64,000 nt of DNA, taken from positions 3,286,001 through 3,350,000 of the forward strand of contig NW_026946363.1 of assembly GCF_035222375.1 (NCBI RefSeq), read 5' to 3'. Position numbers and translations under genes: made by a program. Numbering within the stretch: position 1 is the stretch's first letter; each line of letters begins with the position of its first letter. Below, one piece after another: positions 1 to 12,573 of this stretch. The notes beneath the pieces were generated by a model that was not told the DNA's origin, ran no database searches, and saw only the letters and a program-made list of their open reading frames with translations. This stretch comes from Podospora pseudocomata. Taxonomy: Eukaryota > Ascomycota > Sordariomycetes > Sordariales > Podosporaceae.

Positions 1-387
1 TGGGTTGTTTATCCTGCCGTTGTCCTGCCGTTTGAAACCTCAGCTGGATTCTACCGGACCGTCGTCGAGAGCTCTTCGTGCCTGTGTCCGTCTCTTTTAA
101 GGGGGCCCCCTTTCCAACGGCCTTGGAAAGCTTAGGGGAGCAACAAGTCTGCGCCGCTTCCATCTTTTTACGGACCTCTTCCAACCTTGCTGCTGTTCAT
201 TTCTTGGCATCCCGGGCAGTTGATTTTTGGTGGCCAGCTGGCGCCCGCCATCTCCGTCTCCTGAGAAACCCAGCGCCTCCCCGCCCGCTGCAGTCGCAAG
301 CAGTGGACACTGGCCAGAAGCTGGGCCGCCAATATAACCAAAATCCTGCCGGGCTCAGCCTCCCGTTTTTTTGACAACAAGTCTTGT

Positions 388-629
388 GTAAGTTGTTTTC
401 AATCGCAATGCAAGCACTTTTTGCAGTCCTGATCTCGAACGACATTGGGTTGTAATTTGTTGGCCTCCTCGACATTCGTTCCATTGTCCACAAGCTGCAA
501 GTCCGTCCCCCGACGCGCTGGACAGCAGAACCCTTCCTGCATAGGGTGAAGTCCCCCGTCTGATCGCGCGTGCGGTTCGCGAGTCCACAATGATGGAATG
601 CTTTGCTAACATTACTTTGCGCTTACCAG
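388..629 (+). other. Putative 5'-leader intron of the chitin synthase gene
   Basis: A GTAAGT donor at 388 pairs with a GCTAAC branch-like box near 605 and a TTACCAG acceptor ending at 629, only four bases before the chitin synthase ATG at 634. The 242-nt intron would contain the out-of-frame ATGs at 590, 593 and 598. The ORF from 590 runs past the true start to 829, so splicing would remove a leader that should block translation. This is inferred from splice signals only. Confidence 0.6.
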
Positions 630-633
630 GACC

Positions 634-3600
634 ATGTCCCTCCCCGAACGGCCGGGCGCGAAGCCCTCTTATGAGGAGCGTCACAGCTACCGGCACACGC
701 CCTCGCGGCGCCAACGGCCGGCAGACATCGAGGCCGGGTACGTCCCGGTCGCCGGCCAGTCACACCATCAACGTGGGCCATCAGCCTCCTCCTTCGCCGA
801 GACTATACAGTCTCCTAATACAGAAATAGAGAGAACCCCGTTATCGCCGACTGGCGATGCGCCACCTGCCCCCGAGTCTCCCTTTCAACGCAAACGCAGT
901 CTTATCCGACCCGAACGAAACAGAATAGGCAAAGACCACCCAAACTACCACTACCGCAAACATGCCGCCAACATGGCCACCCTACCGTCCTCGACCGGCA
1001 ACGATCCGATCGCCGAAGACTTGGAGGGAACCACCGACCTGTCCAACACTGGTTCCAGGAACGAGGAGACGCGGTCAGACGAATCGCCGCCGAGAAAGAA
1101 AAGGAACTCGAAACACCACCGCGATGCAGATGCGGAAAAGACGACCCGATCAAGACGGAGATCGAGTGGGGCGAGGCACGGCAAAATCACCAAGGACAGC
1201 AAGGGAAACAAGAAGAAGAAGCATGTGGAGCAGATGAGCCCACCAAGTCTTTGGAATATCTACTGCGCCATCATCACGTTCTGGTGCCCAGGTTTTGTTC
1301 TGAAGTGCTTCGGGATGCCGGCTAAGGCCCAGCAGAGGGCTTGGAGGGAGAAGATGGGACTGATCAGCATCATCTTGTTTATTATGGGGGTTGTCGGTTT
1401 TCTCACCTTCGGCTTTACGCAGGTTGTCTGTGGCAAACCACCTCTCCGCTTGCGCGTGAACGAAGTTGGCGCGGGCTACATGATTTTCCACGGCTCCGCC
1501 TACGACCTTGCATCCTCCCACCACCCTCCCGCCGAGGGCATTCCCCGCCGCCTTGATGGAAATGGCGCCAACGTCCTCTTCGATCTCCCCGAGAAGCACG
1601 GCGGAAAAGATGGCAGCTTCTTGTTTCAAAACGTCAATGGAAAATGCAAAGGACTGATTAACCCCGCCCCCGGGTCTGACGTCCCTGTTGATGATGGCAA
1701 TTTAGGCTGGTATTTCCCTTGCACGACTTTCAACCAGGATGGATCATCAAAGCCAAATACGACGATTCCGTATTATCTCGGCTACGCCTGCCACACCACC
1801 GCTCGCTCGAGAGATGATTTCTACCTGAAGCTGTCCGGTGCCGCCGATGTGTACTTTACCTGGGACGATATCAAGAATAGCTCTCGCAATCTTGTTGTCT
1901 ACTCTGGCAATGTACTGGACCTGGATCTGCTCAACTGGTTCAACGATACACAGGTCACCTACCCTGACCGCTTCAAGGAGCTCAGAAACCGTGATTCGGC
2001 TGCAAACAAGGCGATTCGGGGCCGCGATATCACCCGTGCTTTCCAGTCGTCCGGTGACAAGCGGAATGCCGAATGTTTCGAGGAGCTCATCAAGGTCGGA
2101 ACAGTCGATACGGACACTGTTGGATGCATCGCGTCCAAGGTTGTTCTGTATTGTTCGCTCGTGCTGATTCTTTCGGTTGTTCTCGCAAGGTTCGTTCTTG
2201 CCATTATTTTCCAGTGGTTCATAAGCAAAACCTACGGTGCGAGCAAGACCTCACAATCATCCGACCCCCGCAAACGGCAGCAACAGATCGAGGACTGGAC
2301 GGAGGACATCTATCGGGCTCCACCGCGGTTCCCCGGCGAGGCTGGAAGCAGTGTTAACGGCTCTTCCGACCGTCAGAGCAAACGCAGCAGCACCTTCTTG
2401 CCTACTACCTCTCGTTTCTCGGCTGTGTATAGCGTAGACCGTTCCCAGCGCAAGTCCTCGGTCCCTACAACCATGGGAGTGCAGAGTGCCGCGGGTCAGC
2501 TCCTCAGCCCGAACGCTGTGTACCGGCATGGTAACGACAGCCGGTCCAGCTTCCTGAAATCCGACCCCTACACGTCTAACGGCACTCCCAGCGACCAAGG
2601 CTTTGGCCCTGGTGGGTTCAAGGAAGGATTCATTCACGAGCGTGTGGTTGCTCAACCGCCGTCCGACTGGATGCCCCATGGTTTCCCGCTCGCTCATGCG
2701 ATCTGCTTGGTTACAGCCTATTCGGAGGGTGAACTTGGTATCCGCACAACTTTGGACTCGATCGCCATGACTGATTATCCCAACAGCCACAAGGTGATTC
2801 TCGTTATTTGCGACGGTATCATCAAGGGCAAGGGTGAACAATACTCGACTCCCGAGATCGTTTTGCGCATGATGAAAGACGAGGTCATCCCTCCTGATCA
2901 GGTCCAAGCCTTCTCCTACGTGGCGGTAGCCAGCGGCGCCAAGCGACACAATATGGCCAAGATCTATGCTGGATTCTACGACTATGGCGCCGATTCCATC
3001 ATCCCGACGGAGAAGCAACAGCGTGTCCCCATGATGGTCGTGGTCAAGTGCGGCACCCCTGACGAAGCCGTGAAGTCAAAGCCTGGTAATCGCGGCAAGC
3101 GGGACAGTCAGATCATCCTGATGTCCTTCCTCCAAAAGGTTATGTTCGATGAGCGTATGACGGAACTGGAGTACGAGATGTTCAACGGCTTGTGGAGGGT
3201 CACGGGCATCTCTCCTGATTTCTACGAGATCGTTCTGATGGTGGACGCCGATACCAAGGTTTTCCCCGACAGTCTCACCCACATGATTTCTGCCATGGTC
3301 AAGGATCCCGATATCATGGGCTTGTGCGGTGAAACCAAGATTGCCAACAAGCGAGCAAGCTGGGTATCGGCCATCCAGGTTTTCGAGTACTTTATTTCGC
3401 ATCATCTCGCCAAGTCATTCGAATCGGTCTTTGGTGGTGTCACCTGTCTTCCCGGTTGTTTCTGCATGTACCGCATCAAGGCTCCCAAAGGAGCTCAAAA
3501 CTACTGGGTTCCCATCCTGGCCAACCCTGACGTTGTTGAGCACTACTCGGAGAACGTCGTGGATACGCTTCACAAGAAGAACCTTCTGCTGCTTGGTGAA

Positions 3601-4385
3601 GATCGTTACCTCTCTACGCTCATGCTGCGCACCTTCCCCAAGCGCAAGCAAGTCTTCGTCCCCCAGGCTGTCTGCAAAACTACGGTTCCTGATGAGTTCA
3701 TGGTCCTGCTTTCTCAACGTCGTCGCTGGATCAACTCGACCATTCACAACCTGATGGAACTTGTTCTTGTCAGAGATTTGTGTGGAACATTCTGCTTCAG
3801 TATGCAGTTTGTCGTCTTCATCGAACTCATCGGTACTCTTGTGCTGCCTGCCGCCATTGCCTTTACCTTCTATGTTGGTAAGTTGATCATAAGTACCTCT
3901 CTCCTATAGTTTATGCTGCATGCTAATGTCGTTGCTCAGTTATCATCTCGATCGTCAACTCGCCACCTCAGATTATTCCCCTCATTCTTCTTGGTCTCAT
4001 TCTCGGCTTACCAGCTATTCTCATCGTCGTGACAGCCCATAGCTGGTCCTATGTCGTCTGGATGATCATCTATCTCTTCTCACTCCCCATCTGGAACTTT
4101 GTACTCCCGACATACGCATTCTGGAAGTTTGACGACTTCTCGTGGGGTGACACTCGAAAGACGGCTGGCGAAAAGACGAAGAAGGCTGGCATCGAGTATG
4201 AGGGCGAGTTCGACAGCAGCAAGATCACCATGAAGAGGTGGGCCGAGTTTGAGCGCGACCGCAGAATCAGAGCCAACTATTGGGCATCAAGCGAGAACAT
4301 TGCCGGCGGTAGCCAACAACAACAACCGCTGCAGGGGCATCCACACGGGCATGGGCCATATGACGACTACTATTCGGACGTGTAA
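634..4385 (+). CDS. Class IV chitin synthase (Chs3/CHS-4 type)
   Basis: Makes chitin from UDP-GlcNAc at the plasma membrane or in chitosome vesicles; class IV enzymes are the relatives of yeast Chs3. Two exons, 634-3877 and 3940-4385, joined across a 62-nt intron (GTAAGT donor, TGCTAATG branch, CTCAG acceptor), give 1229 aa, normal for the class. The first about 200 residues are polar and basic, followed by membrane segments near 205-260 and a second hydrophobic segment near residue 505. The glycosyltransferase core carries VDAD (D871/D873), GEDR (E989-R991) and the QRRRW signature at 1028-1032, then C-terminal membrane spans that continue into exon 2. There is no myosin motor domain, which excludes classes V and VII. 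The start is the first in-frame ATG (context acc-ATG). Assignment to class IV is from overall recognition of the sequence; the family is certain. Confidence 0.95.
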
Positions 4386-5232
4386 AAAAAAAACCTACGG
4401 TTATGGCTTTTTACCAGAGGTGTCGATTGTTGTTTGGACATGATTTCATTTTCAGCGAAAAGAAGACTATTGATTTATAAAAGACGACTGCGATTGTTTG
4501 GCGGTTCGTCGGTGCAGCGTGATGGGGGGCTGTGTGATTTGCTTCTTTTTTGTTTGTGTATGGATGGGATTGGAGAGGAGAGCCCGATTGGGGAGGCTTG
4601 GTGTTAATTTTTGTGTGCTGTTTTCCCTATTGATTGAACCCTAAACCCCTAATCATCACCAACTGGAATTCATCACACTACTTTTTTCACCCTTTTTTTT
4701 CTCTTTTCCTTTTCACGCTTTCCTTTGTATTATCCCATGATATCAAGTTATTAGAGATGGGGGATATATATGGCGGTTCTTGTTGTCTTTTCTTTAACAA
4801 GAGGAGGCTTTAAAGATATCTGGTGGTTACGACGTATGCTTTGAATGGCTTTCCCAAATAAAATTTTTTTTTTTTTGGGGGCGGGGGTTGTGATGACTGG
4901 GGAGAGAGACGGAGAGGAGAGTTTACAAGTTTGGGTGAGTGTTTTGTATATAGGATGTTCGAGAGGGAGGGGGGAGGGGCTGTATTATGATGACGGCTTA
5001 CTTTCTTTTTTAGTAAAGGAGAGAGGCCCTTATAATTCAGAAGTTATATATCAAGGTTTTGTCCCGGCTGGATGAGAGTGATTATTATGATGAATGTATG
5101 TGGATCATGCTTTTTCTTGCTTTTTGGGAATGAGAGAGCATTCATGAGAATATGACAAGGCAACCAACCAACCGTCAAGAGTTCGACAAATCTAATAGGG
5201 GGCACACAGCAGACATACATGACTTTCTTCCT

Positions 5233-5237
5233 CCACA

Positions 5238-5278
<41 letters not shown>

Positions 5279-5280
5279 AC
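5233..5280. repeat. (CA)n microsatellite
   Basis: Nearly pure CA dinucleotides, interrupted twice by CATA. It lies in non-coding DNA downstream of the chitin synthase gene. A shorter GT run lies at about 5838-5852 and GTAT repeats at about 5428-5442. Confidence 0.95.
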
Positions 5281-6918
5281 CAACCTCGGTATGATCTTCT
5301 ACCGACATCAACCTCGGTGAAGCCGAATTCCTATTTTCTTATTAAATATGGGTTGTGGTGTGTTATTGGGGGAAATCCTTCCCCGTGGCGGAGGGTCAGT
5401 CATTACGGGCTTTTCATGTCAGACGGGTATGTATGTATGTATGTAGAGAGAGGTTTTGGTGGGTGTTGGTGGCGGGTTATTAGGTGGAAGAGAGAGAGAA
5501 AAAGTGTGTGTGGGATACAGAATAGGGAGGGGGGTTTATTGGTGTAACGTTGGTCAAGATCTAGTCAGCTCATCAGGTGTTTTCGAAATACGATCGGTAG
5601 GTGTGTATATGTACTTTGGCGGCTGTTGTTTTACCTGCCTGACTTGGATGGGTAGGTGGACTGGTGACAGGAGTAGTATGGACTGGGCTGTGTAGTGCGC
5701 GGTCAAGATCTGCTGTTGAGGTAGGTGGGTGTTTGTGTAAGGCTGGCAGCAGCAGCCCTTTTGCAGAGTTTATGATAGAGTATGGTTGCAATGGGGGTTG
5801 GCTTACGGGGGTCTGGTCCGGTGGGAGGGGGACTGGCTGTGTGTGTGTGTGTTGCTCGGCTGTTCCGTTCAGGTTGGATCAGTCAGCTATTATTGTGTGT
5901 ATTTGTGGTGTGCGAGTGAGTGTATGTGTCTGATATATCGATTTCTGATTGAGCGAGAGACGCGAGATTTGGATAAGCCATGTCCTGCTTTCTTGAATGT
6001 TAAGCGAATCCGAGACAGGCCGGCGGTAACATGAGATAGGTTAAGGGAAATGGACGTCGAGGTTCACAATCGAAGCCGGGATGGAAAAGAGGGTGGCCGC
6101 GGTTCCCGCACCGGTGAAGAATTCGTCATGTTATGGGCATCCGGGAGTGTGAAATATGACCAGTCAGACTTCTCGGGATTCGTGGAGGAGACGATGGGAG
6201 TTTACACACACCGACCGGAAAGGGGGATGGGTGCATGACCAGGCTCGATTGGGGTGAGCAGTGTGCGGTGCCGAATCTTGAATCAGGAAGTTGGCGCATG
6301 AAGAGAGATGGGGACGGGAGGCAAAATCTGAAGACTGGGGGAAAGGGGAACGATGCAAAGAAGCATGCACGACGACGAGTTTGGGAGATGCGAGGCGACG
6401 GATTCTGTCAGGAAACAACTTGAGATGGATGAGGGGATAGGAGCACGCCCCCCTCGGGTCCTTGGAGATGAGGCATGATGAGCTCGAGCGTGCACCCCGC
6501 ATGCAGCTCTTTCGTTGCCCAAACCCAGATGGGAGAGAGCTGGGTCTTGCGGGCGAACCAGATCCCATATCCCGACTCGAGGGTGGCTGGCGACATGGCC
6601 CAGCACGGGAGGATGATGCAGCGAACCGAGGGGGGACACCTATGTATGGAGTAATTCTTGTTCCTGTTTCTTGTTTTCTTTTTGCGGCTGGTTTGAGAGA
6701 AGAACAGGTAGGCAGAGTTGCATGTTTACCTGACTGAGAAGCATGAGGTAGTAGCGTGACAGGCTGCAGGGCTAAAACAATAGAAGTGTTTCCTTTGTCT
6801 GTTCTGAATGTGTCAAGAGCTGCTCAATATCCCCCAAAACGCACAACCCGGTCCCCGCAGAGCGGCCACTCAGTGCGCATCCCGCTCTCTCCCGCCCCGC
6901 CCCATCCTTCCCACCCCT

Positions 6919-6940
6919 CACCCCACCCCACCCCACCCCA
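6919..6940. repeat. CCCCA pentanucleotide repeat
   Basis: About four tandem CCCCA units in a C-rich stretch, about 530 bp upstream of the WD40 start codon. Confidence 0.9.
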
Positions 6941-7003
6941 CTGGTTGTGTGTTGTTTTAACGGCAACCCAACTGGCCAGGGGAGACAGGGCCCCGGCACC
7001 TGC

Positions 7004-7026
7004 AACCTGAACCTGAACCTGAACCT
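7004..7026. repeat. AACCTG hexanucleotide repeat
   Basis: Four tandem units, the last degenerate (AACCTC), about 450 bp upstream of the WD40 start codon. Confidence 0.9.
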
Positions 7027-7471
7027 CACTCAACTCAGTTCGCTCACAACTCACACGCGGCACCTCACTTACAACGAACCACCTCACATTTTGGTGGGAA
7101 ACGCCCCCAGACAGCCGAGGACGCCATCGACGACTTGATCGATGCACACATGCAGCTGCCACACACGTCCCAGGGTTCCAATCGAAGCCAGCAGAAGCAC
7201 TCAACGCCCCCCACCTCGGTGAGCGTGAATCTTGAGGCTAGGGTCCTGGGTCTGCCGCTGGACCCGCCCATCCTCCCAGTTGGCCGAAAAAGCAACAAGA
7301 CACTTGCAGCAGCAAATGTGAGAAAAGTGAGAAAGTGAGATCAGAAAAGACAAAGAAACGACACGGCAGAAGCAAAGGCAGCTGCTGGCGTCTGTCCGAT
7401 GCACCCCAGGTGACCACGCCTTGCTCCCAACCCTCAAAACCCAAGACGACGCGCCATCCACTCTGGCAGCC

Positions 7472-9848
7472 ATGCGGCCTCGAAAATCCATTTTGGGCAC
7501 TGCTTCCTCACCTACCCAACCCCGCAGGCTTGGGAGTCTCATCAACCAGACCTTTGTCTCTCTTGCCCAGTCCACCGAGCCTTTCCAGGCCACTATTGCT
7601 TTTCCATCAACCAGTCACTATACCTCTCGCCCAGAGTTGACCACCACATACGCCCCTGACGAGGCAGACGACGAGGGAGAGGACTCGTCCTATGACTTGG
7701 AGGAGGAAGACGACGGGGACGGAATCTATCTTGATGAGGAAGACGACGACGAAGACGACAACAACGGGGACCACAGCTCGGACAACTACCTGGACGAGAA
7801 CCTATGTTATAACGACCCATATAACTTTCCTGTTCATAACCACCCACCACAGCCTTCAGACGTCCCACCCCATCCCGACCTGTATCTGTCCGAAGAGAGT
7901 GACTTCTCGGATGGTGCTGGAACCCCGTTGGTGAATCACTATTCAGACGTCTTGAACCTGCTCTCTCACGACATGGATATTGAAAGCGCGAGCGACACCG
8001 ACGCTGGGATCGAGTATTCGAGCCATGAAGAAGATGACGGGCTGGACAACAGCCCGCCTGGTTCCATCAGCGGTCCCGAGCCGTCACTCCAGAGTGGGGA
8101 TGATGTCTTTTATGACGGCCAGCCACCAGTAGAAACAACGATGGTTGATTATATGAGTGCGGCTTCATTCCATTCAATACCTCCACCAGCTCCCAACCCA
8201 CCCATGATGCACCATGCGATGACAACTTGGTTCGAGGGTGACCACCCTGTTGCTCTCTCGAATCCCAACTCAGGGACCTTGAGGCCCAGCAATTACGGCC
8301 TGGCTGATTTTTTGCACAACTGGACACGACAGAGCAACATGCTGCAAGGCTTGGTCCGCGGGCGAGCTCCATGGCCAGACAAAATCAAAGAATTTGTCTC
8401 CGCCGAGCCGACATGTGTCAAGCGCGATGATCTTCAGGGCGATATTTGCGACTTTCAGGGTGTCGACTGGGACGATATGGGGGTGCTGAGAAAAGAAGCA
8501 CGGGAACGCCGGCTGCTCACTTACAACAACTATGTTAACATACCAGGCTCAGACAAGTGGACTGTGAGTACCCCATTTCCGCCGCTTCGTATTGATGATG
8601 AACTCCAAACTTACCTGGTGACCACAGCCCGATCTGCTTGATGTTATGCTCCCACAAAGGGAAAGCTTCTTTCGGTTCCGCCGGATGAATATCAGGCGTA
8701 ATGTGAACTTGGCCCACTTTCAGCTTCGCTATCTGTTAGGAAGCACTTCGCGTTCACGGGTCTTTTATCCTAGCATCAACTCCATACAGCAACTAAATCC
8801 CATCTCGGGCGAAGCCCGCCCGATTGTGAAACTGAGCGACACCGCCGGATCACAGATATCGACCCTCATCGCCGACCATGGCGTCCTGGTGGCGGGTAGC
8901 TTTACTGGAGAGTATACCCTCCGCCATCTCGATTCGAATGAGCCCGAGAGCAAGGCCTGCCACACCGGAACTATCACCACCCATCTCAGTGGTATCACGA
9001 ACCATGTCCAGGTCCACCAGGCGCGGTCATCCTCGTCGCCGTTGGCAGCTTTCGCCTCAAATGACATGGTGTTTCGGACGCTGGACATCGCCACTGAGAC
9101 TTGGCTCTCTTGCGAGAACTTTGATTTCCCGTTGAACTGCACAGCGCTGTCACCAGACAAGCGGTTGCGTGTCATGGTGGGCGACACGCTAAACGTGACC
9201 ATCACAGCGGCTGAATCAACACTTCCAGACGGCAAACCAGAGGTCCTCCGTGAACTTTCGGGCCACCACGATTTCGGCTTCGCCTGTGACTGGGCGGACG
9301 ACGGCTGGACCATCGCCACGGCGTTCCAAGACAAGTCTGTCAAAATATGGGATGCCAGGTACTTGACCGACAGCTCAGGCGCCTCGGTTCCCCTCTGTAC
9401 GATTCGAATGCAGATGGCCGGGGCGAGAAACTTGAGATTCTCGCCAGTGGGAAGCGGCAAGAGAGTCCTCGTGGCGGCCGAGGAAGCCGACTTTATCAAC
9501 ATCATCGATGCCCAGACGTTCCGCTCCAAGCAGACGTTGGATGTGTTTAGCGAAATCGGCGGTGTAACTTTTGCAAACGGCGGTCAAGATTTAATGGTCT
9601 TGTGCTGTGACCGTGATCGTGGAGGGTTGCTGCAACTGGAACGGTGTGGGCTTGGAGACGAGTCAGTCTTCCAGACGGAGGACGACAATGGTAAGCCAGT
9701 CCGTCTTGGAGAGCACCCTCTCCGGCATCACAGAGGCGGTAGCTATGACTGGCCCGAGTCCATGTTCACAGAAGACAGAAGAAGGAAAGGGAGCTCGACG
9801 AAGAGGTACAGGAAGGCGGCGGCGCAGTTCGATATCGAACCGTTCTGA
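7472..9848 (+). CDS. WD40 repeat protein with acidic N-terminus (DUF2415-like)
   Basis: Function not established. Exons 7472-8563 and 8628-9848 are joined by a 64-nt intron (GTGAGT to CCACAG, phase 0), giving 770 aa. The ATG at 7472 is the first in-frame one. Residues about 62-105 are a dense Asp/Glu tract and the rest of the N-terminal half is low-complexity and acidic. After residue about 330 the protein becomes globular, with degenerate WD repeats; the clearest ends in KIWDA near residue 603, preceded by GHHDFGFACDW. The basic C-terminal tail after the last repeat (SSTKRYRKAA) and the overall layout recall the conserved fungal WD proteins that carry a DUF2415 region and have a fission yeast relative. 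The DUF assignment is from memory of the family and is less sure than the WD40 call. It converges on the transporter gene. Confidence 0.85.
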
Positions 9849-10791
9849 TTATAATATTGGCCCTGCCTTTGTTGGTTTAGAGACGGACTCATTTTGCATG
9901 ATTCAACTGGGCGACTGAAGGAAATAGCTTTTGGTGGAATGATACCTTGGACATTGACGGACGGTTGGCTGAGGACCTCGGCATTTTCACATATACCTTT
10001 TTGGGGGGGGTTTCTTTTTGGATGTTATTCTTCTTCCTGTTTGTTATTGATGGGAAGAAATGAGGGGGTATGACGCAACGAAGTCCCATGTCGATGCTGT
10101 CTGAGCGTTCGGGGATCATTGAGCATGTGAGTGTTAAGCGGAAATCATCGATGGTTTTGGACGTGTAACGATAACAAGCCACCGTATCATGTGAGAAGGC
10201 GGTTGGGGACTGAGGAAGCTGTGAGGAGTGAAGGCTAAGGCATAACATACTATACTATGCATCTGTACTTTCCACTTTTATTTTTCTATTTTCCCACCGT
10301 TTCATCTTCTGTTGGCTTCACCATTCATCGGGCAATACCCCGTTTCTCTTTACTCAGTCTCACTCACACCTTTCTTCGGATACGCGTAAAGAGCAATACA
10401 TATCAAGCGGCTGGTTCGCCGAGCAGTGTAACAGAGCAACTCATGGGGTTCATCAGACATGAGAAAAAGTGATAGGATACGATGTACAAGTCTGTGGTCT
10501 TGTTCATATGCAAATGCCCCCTATAGCAAGATTACAAAGAGATATCTCTCAGACGAGAATGGAAAAGAAACCCCACGACCACCACTGACCGAACCCTCTC
10601 CTCATGAAATCAACAACGGCAATAAACTAATAGGAAAAAAACATGCTATATATGATTTCAACCAACCCCCTCCCAAATTCAAACGCCGCGCTCGTGATAA
10701 TCTATACCCGAATGCCCATTTTTGTCCCTTTCGAAACGAAACAACAACCCCTATTATCACCCCCTTGATACTATACCAACTGCTGCTGTTT
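9849..10791. other. Shared 3' region of two convergent genes
   Basis: Between the WD40 stop and the transporter stop. The ORFs here lack homology-like character and I see no RNA gene. Both 3' UTRs should lie here. Confidence 0.6.
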
Positions 10792-12573
10792 TTACACATA
10801 CCTCAACTTCTTGGTCACCACCGCCGCCACCAACGACCCCAAAGCCCCCAAAAACATCGTCACGGCAATCGCGTTCGGCCCCGTCGGATCGGCCGTCTCG
10901 CTAGGGTGCGCCTCGTGCGCCAGCTCGGGGCTCTTCCCCGGCTCCAGCATCGCAAACACCATCCCGCTCATCAGCGTGCTAAGAAACTGGGGGATCGTGA
11001 CATAAATGTTTAAGATACCGAAATAAACCCCGCTCAGGCCGCCAGATGAAGAACTACTCTCCTCGTCCGGCTTGCCCATCTCCAGCACCGAGACGTCCCG
11101 CATCTCAATATTTCTTGCTGTGGGGTCTGGCTGTCCGCTGAGTTTATTCACTTCGATTCCGAGAAAGGTCGTCGGCGCCCACCCGGCCACGCTCCAGGGG
11201 ATGCCGCAGAGGGCGACGATCGCCGTGGCGAAGCGGAACGAGGTCGCGAACGGGGTGATAAACATTGCGCAGGCGAACATGATGTTCCCCGCGATCCAGG
11301 CGGTCAAGAGGTCGGGTTTGTACTTGTTGAAGGTGTTGATCAGGGGGGCGATGCTAGCCGGGGGCCGGTGGGTGAAGCTCTTGTCTTCGGGGGCTTGGAT
11401 CAGCGCCGGCAGGACCCAGGCGCTGATGAAGGAGACGGTCGAGTACACCGTCAGGGCTGTGCTGCCGATGCGGCCCATGTCGCCGAGGGCGTCGTCAGAG
11501 TTGCGGGCGTCGGCCGAAACGTCGTAGCGGAAGTACGTCTCGCCTACCCAGGTGCTGCTGTAGACGATGAAGGGGAACCAGCCGATCCAGGACCAGAAGA
11601 CGGCGTTGCAGATGGCTTGGATGCGCGGTGGGAGGGTGAGGACTGTGGAACAGATCTGGCGGACGACTTTGAAGCGCACGTCGGTTTGGCGGGGGTCGTG
11701 GCGGACCGAGAGGAGGATTCGTTCGGTGACTGCCCAGCATGTTATGAAGGCGGTGGCGAGCATGCCCAGCGCGGCGATGACGGTGAGCTGTTTGAACTGG
11801 GTGTCTCCGAGTGTTGGTCCGAAGATACCGACCAGGTCGATTGCGCCCATGGCATAACCAATAATATGGCCAAGGGAACCCATTCGACTTGCTAAACAAC
11901 GTTTTGTGTTAGTATCTGGGTGAGTTTTGCGCTTGGTGATGTTCAGGCTTACCCCAGGCAGCACCGGTTTGCTGTTTGGATATTGGGAGTGTGTCTACCA
12001 CTAAACTCCTGCCGCAAGACATGACGGCATTAATGGAGAAATCAACCGAGTACAACGAAAGGACCGCAAGCACAATGGTCATCAGTTGTGCAGTGTCCTT
12101 GTCACTAATGAAGAAATCCACAATCTCCTTGGTGAAGCCCAACGCAAGTAAACTGCCGGACACGATGAAAGACCCTATAACGATGATGGGCCGCCGCCTC
12201 CCCCATTTCGACGTCGATTCATCAGCTACAACACCGATAATGGGCTGAACTATCAGCCCCGATAATGGCCCCGCGACCCAAACCAGAGATGTCTGCCCCT
12301 TTGATAGTCCGAGTGAGAGGAGGTATGGGGTACAATCTGTGCAAGAAGGCTGTCAGTACACCATTGAATGAAAACTTATATGGGTATATCTTACAAGTCA
12401 TTTCCACTCCCCATGTGAAGCTATATGTAAACCGTTGGTCAGCAATTCAACTCTCCCCCAGAGGTGGATAGACCATCTACTAACGTGATGCCAATGGATA
12501 CGCATGTCAATAAGAACATGCGCATCGTCTCGGTGCTCCCCTTCACGCTCGGTTTCCCACTCCATGTCGACAT
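10792..12573 (-). CDS. Sut1-type alpha-glucoside/sucrose transporter (GPH/MFS)
   Basis: Proton-coupled uptake of maltose or sucrose at the plasma membrane is the role known for fission yeast Sut1 and plant SUC relatives; the substrate here is inferred. Four exons on the minus strand, 12573-12485, 12420-12395, 12336-11953 and 11891-10792, give 532 aa with the frame kept through three introns of 64, 58 and 61 nt. Exon 2 is only 26 nt. About 12 hydrophobic segments are visible. The loop after segment 2 has D77 and GRRRP at 84-88, the GPH-family signature. A cytoplasmic Ser/Glu-rich loop (EESSSSSGG) lies late in the protein. The ATG at 12573 is the only in-frame one after an upstream stop. The short N-terminus matches fungal Sut1 proteins. 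Confidence 0.88.

Larger units (their letters stand above)
4386..7471. other. Non-coding interval after the chitin synthase gene
   Basis: No convincing gene in about 3.1 kb. The first few hundred bases should be 3' UTR. The + strand is G/T-rich and C-poor from about 4840 to 6000, then turns C/A-rich between about 6800 and 7130. It contains a CA microsatellite, a run of CCCCA units and AACCTG units (listed separately). The last part, up to 7471, is the upstream region of the WD40 gene. Confidence 0.6.

Noticed and set aside
590-829. ORF overlapping the chitin synthase start
   Set aside because: It starts inside the putative leader intron and runs out of frame through the chitin synthase N-terminus. 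Treated as an upstream ORF, not a gene.
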